Of a DNA stretch of 11,450 nt, positions 1-6,215 are shown piece by piece. The stretch's first letter is position 1, and every line of letters starts with the position of its first letter. The notes below the pieces were generated by a model. That model was not told the DNA's origin. It ran no database searches and worked only from the letters and a program-made list of their open reading frames with translations. This DNA comes from Myxococcales bacterium (lineage in GTDB: Bacteria > Myxococcota > Polyangia > Polyangiales > Polyangiaceae): positions 1-11,450 of the forward strand of contig JAGQIY010001502.1 of assembly GCA_020430865.1 (NCBI GenBank). The letters run 5' to 3'. The position numbers and the translations under genes were made by a program.

Positions 1-1519
1 CCTTGATGATGCTGTGGCAGATCGACAAGCCCAGGCCGGTGCCCACGCCGACGGGTTTCGTGGTGAAGAATGGGTCGAAAATGCGGCTCATTGATTCCGC
101 AGGGATTCCAGAGCCGTTGTCCTCTACGGTGACCTCGACGAAGTCCCCCTGGGCCTCGGCCCGGACCTGTACGTGGTTGTCGGTCAGGGCCCGGACTGGC
201 AGCGCCTGAGCCGCGTTGACCAGTAGATTGATGAAGACCTGGGAGAGCCGCGACTCGTTGCCCTCGACGCACAGACCAGCGGGTACGTCGACTTCGAGCG
301 TCGCTCGATGCTTCAGCTCGTTGTGGGTCATGTTCAGGGCGCCTCGCAACACCTGGGAGAGATCGACCGCTCCACTCTGATCGTGGTGCTCTCGGGAGAA
401 GGTCTTGAGGTCCCTGACGATGGCTCGCACGCGCTCGGCGCCGGCCTTGGCCTCCCGGGTGGCGTCGGTGAGCTCGGTCAAGACGGTTGGGTTCAGCGCG
501 CCCTCGGGGATGCGCGCCAGCTCCTCCAGTACGTAGTCGAGGTTCGCCGTGATGTACGCGAGGGGGTTGTTGATCTCGTGGGCGACGCCCGCCGCGAGGG
601 TGCCGAGGGAGGCCAACCGGTTGGCGACCTCCAGCTGCATCTGCATCTGCTTGCGCTCGGTGACGTCTTCGATGAGTAGAACGCCCCGCGGTTCGCCTTC
701 TTCCTCGACCCGAGACCCCTGAACCTCGAGCCACACCTTCTCGCCGTCGTTGGTGCTGGCCCGCACGCAGACCGGGTTGCCGGTCTCTGCCGCGTCTTCG
801 AACACCCCCAGCAGCAAGGCGTCGAGATCCGCGCGATGATCGGGGTGGATCTGCTCGGCGAACAGCTCACCGGTGATCTCCCCGCGACTAACCTTCAGGG
901 CACCAGCGAGCGCGTTGTTGTAGCTGAGGATGAACCCCGCGCGGTCCACGATCACGATGCCCAGTCTCGCCTCATCAAAAACCGCGCGGAAACGTGCCTC
1001 CGAGGCCGTCAAGGCCACTTGCGCGGCGTGGGCTTCCGTGACGTCCTCTTGCACCACCAGCACGCAGGCCTGACCACCAACCTCGATCATCTGACAAGTC
1101 GTGCTGAGGTGGCGGAGCCTGCCACGGCTCGTGAGCCAGGAGACCTGAAGGTTGCTGAGGAACCCACGCTGCCCGAGCTGCTCCGCTTGCTGTGCCGTGA
1201 AGCACACCTCGGGGCACAGTCCAACGTCGGCAGGGCGATGTCCGATCAGATCCGCGCGCCTGAACCCGAACAGCTCGAGGAAGGCGTCGTTGGCGTCGAG
1301 AAATCGGTGGTCTGCCAGCCGCAGGATGCTCATCGGCATGGGTGACGCGAGGAAGATCTGGACGAAGCCCATCGCCGACTCGCCATGAGTCATGCGCGGA
1401 GTCGGGTTGGGCAAGCTCACGATACGGCTGTGCGGCTCCGCGTCGAACGCCGCCGGAGGCGAGGTCGATCGACGGACGCGTGGCGTCGGTGGCTCGGAGT
1501 TGGCAGCGAAGGATGACAT
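1..1519 (-). CDS. Sensor histidine kinase with two PAS domains (3' end outside window)
   Basis: This is a two-component sensor kinase that autophosphorylates a histidine and passes the phosphate to an unseen response regulator. I translated it by hand because its stop lies beyond the left edge; 506 residues are visible. A degenerate PAS domain covers about residues 50-160 and a second covers about 173-288, ending in the usual DVTERK linker. The phospho-acceptor H-box is [18 protein letters not shown] with His314. The ATPase part shows the N-box [12 protein letters not shown] (Asn431/Asn435), G1 DNGSGIP near 467, the F-box DPFFTTK and G2 GTGLGLS near 493. No membrane segment is visible, so it is probably cytoplasmic. 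The ATG at 1519 has GGAG 11 nt upstream. An ATG at 1393 would drop a 42-residue Pro/Ser-rich leader yet keep both PAS domains. It follows the SUMF1-like gene by 44 bp, so co-transcription is likely. Family certain; start moderately sure. A receiver domain could follow beyond the edge. Confidence 0.93.
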   Translation of the reverse strand, partial: MSSFAANSEPPTPRVRRSTSPPAAFDAEPHSRIVSLPNPTPRMTHGESAMGFVQIFLASPMPMSILRLADHRFLDANDAFLELFGFRRADLIGHRPADVGLCPEVCFTAQQAEQLGQRGFLSNLQVSWLTSRGRLRHLSTTCQMIEVGGQACVLVVQEDVTEAHAAQVALTASEARFRAVFDEARLGIVIVDRAGFILSYNNALAGALKVSRGEITGELFAEQIHPDHRADLDALLLGVFEDAAETGNPVCVRASTNDGEKVWLEVQGSRVEEEGEPRGVLLIEDVTERKQMQMQLEVANRLASLGTLAAGVAHEINNPLAYITANLDYVLEELARIPEGALNPTVLTELTDATREAKAGAERVRAIVRDLKTFSREHHDQSGAVDLSQVLRGALNMTHNELKHRATLEVDVPAGLCVEGNESRLSQVFINLLVNAAQALPVRALTDNHVQVRAEAQGDFVEVTVEDNGSGIPAESMSRIFDPFFTTKPVGVGTGLGLSICHSIIK

Positions 1520-1563
1520 CCCGGAACGAACTCCATGGACGGTCGTTTTCGCGTGGACTTGAG

Positions 1564-2670
1564 CTACTCCGCGTCGCGTTTCTCGGATGTCTCCTCGGTG
1601 CTCGGGGATTCTGCTCCCGGTTCCGTCTGGGCACAGCGAAAACCAGCCATCACCAGTCTCCAGGTGCCAGGGTGGTGGACCCGGTTGGTCACCCGCAGCC
1701 CCCGCGTGTGGTAGTTGAACGCGCCTCCGCGTAGCACCCGGTCGCAGCCTTCGGGGATTGGGTTTGTGCCGGTGAAGCCCTGCATACCCTCGCGCCGAAG
1801 TGTGTCCTGGGTGGCCCTGATCTGCTCGCAGCTGCCCGGAACGCCGCGATCCGCCGTGTCACGCCGGTAGGCGTAGGGGTCGTAGTAGTCAGCCATCCAC
1901 TCCCATACGTTACCGGCCATGTCGAGGTTCCCGTACGGGCCAGCGCCTTCCGGGTAGGAACCCACGTTCTCGGTGACCTGACGGCCCCACACGCCGTGCT
2001 TCTTACCGTCTGGCTTATCGTTACCCCAAGGAAACGTGCGGTCCTCTGCTCCGCCCCCGGGGCCTGGTCCGCGCGCGGCCTTCTCGAATTCGGCCTCGGT
2101 CGGCAGGCGCTTGCCCTTCCACTCGCAGAAAGTCTTCGCATCTTCCCAGCTGACTCCCACCACGGGCTGCTGGTCGCCGCGGAACGCGCGGTCCGCTCCG
2201 TAGGTCGCCCAGGGGCCAGCCTTGTAGGGTCGACACGCCTTCGCCGTCATGCATTCGCGGTAGGCGGCGTTGGTCACCTCGGTCTTGTCCAGCCAGTATG
2301 CGCCCAGCGTGACGACGTGCGCCGGGTGCTCGTCCTGTTCTCCCCCGCTGTCGGCTCCCATGGTGAATGGACCGGCCGGGATGCGGGTCATGTCCGCCGG
2401 GGGTTCCGGCGGCGGCGGTTCGGCGCGAGCAGCTGCCATCGCCTCGCTCGCGTCCGTCGTGGTCGACGGTGCAGGCGTTGCTGCAGACGCGCTCGGTACC
2501 CCCGGCGCCTTCGCCGCCTTCGCGGGGGGGGACGGGGGCGCCTTGGCGGTCTCCTGACGTTCGTGCGAGCACGAGCAGCCGAGCCCCAGGAGTAGGACCA
2601 CCGCGGGAGCGAACCGGCTCAGCCGGCCAGTCTCGGCCAGTCTCGAGCGTTCTCCAACACCATCACGCAT
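1564..2670 (-). CDS. SUMF1/formylglycine-generating-enzyme-fold lipoprotein, probably non-catalytic as FGE
   Basis: The protein has an N-terminal hydrophobic segment ending LLLGLGCSC, which reads as a lipoprotein or secretion signal. A Pro/Ala/Lys-rich linker follows, then an FGE-sulfatase domain (Pfam family PF03781). Family hallmarks in order are MTRIPAGPFTMG, LDKTEVTNAAY, QPVVGVSWEDAKTFCEWKGKRLPTE, FPWGN, MAGNVWEW and RVLRGGAFNY, ending AGFRCAQ. True formylglycine-generating enzymes carry two copper-binding cysteines just after the RGGS/A motif. Here that stretch reads GGAFNYHTRGLRVTN and has none, so sulfatase activation is unlikely. Other family members modify small molecules, peptides or pigments, or act as binding domains. 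The ATG at 2670 gives 368 residues with the signal well placed. A TTG at 2706 would add 12 residues, which I consider less likely. The gene is divergent from the ABC cassette and precedes the kinase on the same strand. An extracytoplasmic role feeding that kinase is possible but unproven. Confidence 0.88.
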   Translation of the reverse strand: MRDGVGERSRLAETGRLSRFAPAVVLLLGLGCSCSHERQETAKAPPSPPAKAAKAPGVPSASAATPAPSTTTDASEAMAAARAEPPPPEPPADMTRIPAGPFTMGADSGGEQDEHPAHVVTLGAYWLDKTEVTNAAYRECMTAKACRPYKAGPWATYGADRAFRGDQQPVVGVSWEDAKTFCEWKGKRLPTEAEFEKAARGPGPGGGAEDRTFPWGNDKPDGKKHGVWGRQVTENVGSYPEGAGPYGNLDMAGNVWEWMADYYDPYAYRRDTADRGVPGSCEQIRATQDTLRREGMQGFTGTNPIPEGCDRVLRGGAFNYHTRGLRVTNRVHHPGTWRLVMAGFRCAQTEPGAESPSTEETSEKRDAE

Positions 2671-2800
2671 GGCGCTGTTCTCGCATTCTCGGGCGGGGCC
2701 GGACAAGTCGCCGCGGGATCGACGCTGCTCACGCCCGCCGCGCAGGCAAACATGGGCGGGAGGTCCCCGGATTGGGCTGGCCGTGCTATGGCCGCCTCGG
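2671..2800. promoter_or_regulatory. Divergent intergenic region between SUMF1-like gene and ABC cassette
   Basis: These 130 bp separate two start codons that point away from each other, so promoters for both directions should lie here. On the plus strand an extended -10-like element (2783-2792) abuts the ATPase start. On the minus strand I see no convincing -35/-10 pair. The plus-strand frame of the ATPase is open through this stretch, but its Arg/Pro-rich translation does not resemble the start of an ABC ATPase. Confidence 0.5.
2783..2792 (+). promoter_or_regulatory. Extended -10-like element GTGCTATGGC before the ABC ATPase
   Basis: TG-C-TATGGC resembles an extended -10 element (TGnTATAAT). 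The hexamer ends at 2792 and the ATG begins at 2801, so a start site 7-8 nt downstream would fall at or next to the ATG. There is no Shine-Dalgarno sequence before that ATG, which agrees with a leaderless message. I see no good -35. This is an inference from sequence only. Confidence 0.35.
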
Positions 2801-3748
2801 ATGATCCACGCCGAAAACCTGACGAAAGACTACGGCACGGTGGTTGCTGTGAAGCGCCTGTCGTTCGAGGTCGGCAAGGGCGAGGTCGTTGGATTTCTCG
2901 GGCCGAATGGCGCGGGAAAGAGCACGACGCTGCGCATGCTGGCGGGCTTCCTCGGGCCAACGGAGGGGCGTGTCGAGATCGCTGGCTTCGACATCCAGAC
3001 CGCCTCCGAGCAGGCGCGCGCCCAGATCGGATACATGCCCGAGTCGTCGCCACTGTACCCGGAGATGCGAGTGGGGGAGTACCTGGGCTTCCGGGCGCAT
3101 CTCAAGCGCGTGCCCCGCAAGGAACGCAAGGCCGCCGTCGAGCGCGCGATGGAACTCGCGGTGGTGACGGAGATGCGGGACACGTTGATCCAGCACCTCT
3201 CGAAGGGCTACCGCCAACGCGTCGGACTGGCCGACGCGCTGGTGAGAAATCCGCCGCTGCTGAACCTGGATGAGCCTACCGCCGGACTCGACCCGAACCA
3301 GATCCGTGAGGTGCGGCGGGTGATCAAGAGCCTGGGAGCCGAGCACACCATCCTGCTCTCGACACATATCCTCCCGGAAGTGGAGTCCACGTGTGATCGC
3401 GCGCTCGTGATCGATCGGGGGCGGCTGGTCGCACAGGGCAGCATCGAAGAGCTGCGTGCCCTGCGTGCTGCGGACGCCGCTGTGTTGGTGCTGCGTGACC
3501 CCGAGCAGAAGGCGCTTCCACTACTCAAGCAGCGCGACGACATCCAGCGGGTGAAGCAACAGGCCGACGCCGACCGGGAGCTGACTCGGATCAGCTTCGA
3601 GTTCATCAAGCCCGAGCGTGGCGGCGCGGTGCTCGAGTCGATCGTGAGTGAGCTGGTGGGTTTGGGGATCGGGGTGAGGGAGGCTGCTCCTCGCAAGGCG
3701 AGTCTCGAAGACGTCTTCGCTCAGTTGACCGGGGTGGAGGAGGGATGA
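2801..3748 (+). CDS. ABC transporter ATP-binding protein, GldA type
   Basis: This is the 315-residue ATPase that powers the ABC-2 type complex formed with the downstream permease. Visible motifs are Walker A GPNGAGKST (34-42), a Q-loop region reading GYMPESSPLYPEM near 77-89, the signature LSKGYRQR (133-140), Walker B LLNLDEPTAGLDP (153-165) and the H-loop LLSTHI with His189. The Q-loop glutamine is replaced by glutamate in YMPE, and the following SPLY is typical of GldA-like and related ABC-2 ATPases. A C-terminal extension of about 110 residues follows the H-loop. I chose the ATG at 2801 because MIHAENLTKDYG is the normal family N-terminus. The frame is open further upstream but is not coding-like. 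Its last four bases (ATGA) overlap the permease start. The substrate is unknown. Confidence 0.95.
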   Translation: MIHAENLTKDYGTVVAVKRLSFEVGKGEVVGFLGPNGAGKSTTLRMLAGFLGPTEGRVEIAGFDIQTASEQARAQIGYMPESSPLYPEMRVGEYLGFRAHLKRVPRKERKAAVERAMELAVVTEMRDTLIQHLSKGYRQRVGLADALVRNPPLLNLDEPTAGLDPNQIREVRRVIKSLGAEHTILLSTHILPEVESTCDRALVIDRGRLVAQGSIEELRALRAADAAVLVLRDPEQKALPLLKQRDDIQRVKQQADADRELTRISFEFIKPERGGAVLESIVSELVGLGIGVREAAPRKASLEDVFAQLTGVEEG

Positions 3749-4491
3749 GCGGCTTCCTCGCAATTTATCGCAGGGAAATGTTGAGCCTGTGGGTGTCACC
3801 GCTGGCGTGGATCCTGCTGTTCGTCTTCCTGATGATCCAAGGCGTCAGCTTCTATCTGATGGTCGAGCACTTCGCGAACTTCAGCGGCGCCAGCATCGAC
3901 TACGGTCCCGTCGCGGCGTACTTCGGGCAGTCTATCTTCATCCCGATCTCGCTGATCATCCTCTGTCCAGCGCTCACCATGCGGCTGTTCGCGGAGGAGC
4001 GCCGCTCGGGAACGATCGAGACGCTGCTCACTGCCCCGGTGTCCGCTTGGGGCGTGGTGCTGGGGAAGTACCTGGCGACGCTCACGACCTACGTCTTGAT
4101 CTGGGTACCGACCCTGCTCTACGTCGTGATCCTGCGCAAGACCGGCACCGTCGACTGGCCCGTGGTCGGCGCGAGTTACCTCGGCATCCTGGGCATCGGC
4201 GCCGCCTACCTGTCCGTGGGCATGCTGATGAGCGCGGTCTCCAAGAGCCAGCTCATCTCGCTCATCCTCTCGCTGCTGTTCATCTTCGGGCTCTTCATCC
4301 TGGGCATCGGCGAGTACGTGTTCGCCCCAGGCCCGCTGCGCGATGTCTGCAGCCACGTGTCGGTGTTCAGTCAGCTCGTCGACTTCTCCAAGGGTATCGT
4401 CGACCTGCGCCGGGTGGTCTTCGACCTGAGCTTGATGGGGCTTCCGCTGTTCCTCACCGCCCGCGTGGTGGACTCCTGGAGGTGGGACTGA
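3745..4491 (+). CDS. ABC-2 type permease, GldF-like
   Basis: This 248-residue integral membrane protein has about six hydrophobic segments, near residues 14-38, 56-78, 104-130, 140-165, 170-193 and 224-242. The conserved ABC-2 coupling motif RLFAEERRSGTIETLLTAPVS lies at 80-100, between segments two and three, and FSKGIVDLRRVVFDLS at 214-229 is typical of this subfamily. It should form the membrane channel or lever moved by the preceding ATPase. The start overlaps the ATPase stop by four bases and is preceded by a strong GGAGG at 3736-3740, so the two proteins are probably made in a coupled ratio. Its own stop overlaps the next start by one base. Homologues include GldF of Bacteroidota gliding machinery and copper/NosY-like ABC-2 permeases. 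The family is sure and the substrate unknown. Confidence 0.94.
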   Translation: MSGFLAIYRREMLSLWVSPLAWILLFVFLMIQGVSFYLMVEHFANFSGASIDYGPVAAYFGQSIFIPISLIILCPALTMRLFAEERRSGTIETLLTAPVSAWGVVLGKYLATLTTYVLIWVPTLLYVVILRKTGTVDWPVVGASYLGILGIGAAYLSVGMLMSAVSKSQLISLILSLLFIFGLFILGIGEYVFAPGPLRDVCSHVSVFSQLVDFSKGIVDLRRVVFDLSLMGLPLFLTARVVDSWRWD

Positions 4492-6215
4492 TGGCTGCCA
4501 AGAAGAAGAAGTCGGGGCAGTCGTCCAAGCTGCGAGAGCCGACACGGGACAAGCCCAGCGCAGCCAGGGTGGGGAAGACGGACCAGCCCACGAAGAAGCA
4601 GGCGAAGAAGGCCAGGTCGGCGTCGGAGGTCGAGGAGGGGGAGAGCGGCGACCCAGGGCGCAAGTCCAAGCCACCCGGGTCGAGGCTCTCATCACCTCGA
4701 CGGGGAGCGCGGGTGTTCACTGCGGTGGGCGTGCTCAGCGCGGCGCTGATCGCGGTCAGCCTGAACCTGCTGGTGAGCCGCTTCTACAAGCGCTGGGACT
4801 GGACCAGCGCTGGGCTCTACACGCTCAGTCAGCCGACGCTCGATACCTTGCACGACCTGGATCAACCGATCGACGTCATCGTGTTTCTGTCTCGCAGCGA
4901 CAACATGCGAGTCAGCGTGGAACACATGCTCACCGCGTACAGCGCCGAGACGCGGCAGCTCCGCGTGCGCTACGTCGATCCCGATCAGAACCCTGCAGAG
5001 TTCCTCGCCCTGCAGAAGCAGTACGACATCAACGAGATGACCACGGACGAGGGACGGTTGGTGTCCGAGACGGCGCTCGTGGTCGCTCGGGGCAAGAAGC
5101 ACTGGTACATCACCGCCGATGACATCATCGCCTACGACGAGTCTGGAGCCGTCAAGCCGAAGCTCGAGCAAGCGCTGACCGTTGCCCTGCGGAACGTCAT
5201 TGGCACTCAGACGACGCGAGTGTGCTTCACCTCGGGCCACAACGAACCAAGTATCGACTCCGGTGCTGGCGACGGAATGGCGGAGCTGAAGTTCCGCATC
5301 CAACACGACAACTACGAGACCGAGACATTGGACCTCACCCACGCTGACTGGAGCAAGCAGCTCGTCGACTGCCAGGTGGTCGTGGCGGCGCCTCAGGTAC
5401 CGGTGGAAGCTGACGAGGTGTCCGCCCTCGAGCGCTGGTTCGTCGCAGGAGGCAACGTGCTGCTGCTCCTGAACCCAGTGCTCTCCGACGACGAGCCTCG
5501 CATCTTGCCCAGCGGGCTGCAGTCGCTCACCGAGCGAGCGGGCATCACCCTCGGCAACGACCTCGTGATCGAAGACTCTCCTAAGCTCAAGCTGACGGCC
5601 ACCGGGGAGGTGTTCTTGGCCGAGGCCTCGCGACACGACATCACGCGTGGCTTGTTCTCCACCAAGGACGACACCACGACTCCGCTGATTTTCAAGATCG
5701 CTCAGTCGTTGGGCAAGACGCCCTCGAGCACCGCCGACGTGCTCGCCCGCTCCAGCGTGTCGGCGTTCACCATCAAGGACGTGAAGAGCTTCCTCCAGGC
5801 GCGGCAGCCGCCGAGCAAGAGCGACGCCTCGAAGAGCGGTCCGTTCCCCGTAGCGCTCGCTTCCGAGCTGCCGAAGCCGAAGGGCGACGACGCTGGCCAT
5901 GGTCCGCGCATGGTCGTGGTCGGCACCACGAGCATTGCGCTGAACGACAACTGGCGGACTCCCGCGCTCGCTCCCAACGCCGCCTTCGTCACCAGCGCGC
6001 TATCGTGGCTGGCAGCGAGACCGCCCATCGTGGACGTGCCGGAGAAGCAGAGCCACGACGTCGGTCTGAACCTGACCGAAGAGTCGCAGAGCGACGTCGC
6101 ACAGTACGTCCTCTTGTACATGCCCCTGGCGAGTCTGCTGCTCGGCGGGTTCGTGATGTACCGTCGCCGCAGCACGGAGCGGAAATCCCGGCGCCGCGAG
6201 GAGGACGACGCGTGA
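4491..6215 (+). CDS. GldG-like ABC auxiliary protein
   Basis: This 574-residue protein matches the GldG/ABC_transp_aux family (PF09822). Residues 1-74 form a Lys/Arg-rich, low-complexity tail that should be cytoplasmic (MAAKKKKSGQ at the start). A membrane segment lies at 75-95, followed at once by the family signature RWDWTSAGLYTLS (101-113). A large extracytoplasmic domain comes next, and a second membrane segment lies near 539-557 with a very basic/acidic cytoplasmic end. The extracytoplasmic domain contains TSGHNEPSI, typical of the family, and an ALERWFVAGGNVLLLLNP stretch. The ATG at 4491 overlaps the permease stop (TGATG) and has GGAGG eight bases upstream at 4478-4482. Known GldG proteins work with GldA and GldF; the biochemical role is not settled. 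The long basic N-terminal tail is the unusual part. Confidence 0.93.
   Translation: MAAKKKKSGQSSKLREPTRDKPSAARVGKTDQPTKKQAKKARSASEVEEGESGDPGRKSKPPGSRLSSPRRGARVFTAVGVLSAALIAVSLNLLVSRFYKRWDWTSAGLYTLSQPTLDTLHDLDQPIDVIVFLSRSDNMRVSVEHMLTAYSAETRQLRVRYVDPDQNPAEFLALQKQYDINEMTTDEGRLVSETALVVARGKKHWYITADDIIAYDESGAVKPKLEQALTVALRNVIGTQTTRVCFTSGHNEPSIDSGAGDGMAELKFRIQHDNYETETLDLTHADWSKQLVDCQVVVAAPQVPVEADEVSALERWFVAGGNVLLLLNPVLSDDEPRILPSGLQSLTERAGITLGNDLVIEDSPKLKLTATGEVFLAEASRHDITRGLFSTKDDTTTPLIFKIAQSLGKTPSSTADVLARSSVSAFTIKDVKSFLQARQPPSKSDASKSGPFPVALASELPKPKGDDAGHGPRMVVVGTTSIALNDNWRTPALAPNAAFVTSALSWLAARPPIVDVPEKQSHDVGLNLTEESQSDVAQYVLLYMPLASLLLGGFVMYRRRSTERKSRRREEDDA

Noticed and set aside
975..1634. 219-codon minus-strand open frame across the kinase
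   Set aside because: It is out of frame with the clear PAS-PAS-HisKA-ATPase translation and has an Arg/Pro-rich composition.
2669..2800. In-frame extension upstream of the ABC ATPase start
   Set aside because: The extra 44 residues are basic and Pro-rich, unlike ABC ATPase N-termini, and would overlap the SUMF1-like start.
3789..4490. Long open frame upstream of and in frame with the GldG-like start
   Set aside because: Its translation is Arg/His/Pro-rich and overlaps the well-supported permease gene. The GldG family start at 4491 has a proper ribosome-binding site.
4692..5900. 402-codon open frame on the minus strand inside the GldG-like gene
   Set aside because: It is a shadow of strong GC-rich codon bias on the opposite strand. 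It shows no family motifs and lies wholly within a recognised gene.
6005..6211. In-frame extension upstream of the DUF4340 start
   Set aside because: It overlaps the GldG 3' end in another frame and has an Arg-rich composition. The GTG at 6212 has GAGGAGG at the right distance and begins just before the membrane segment.
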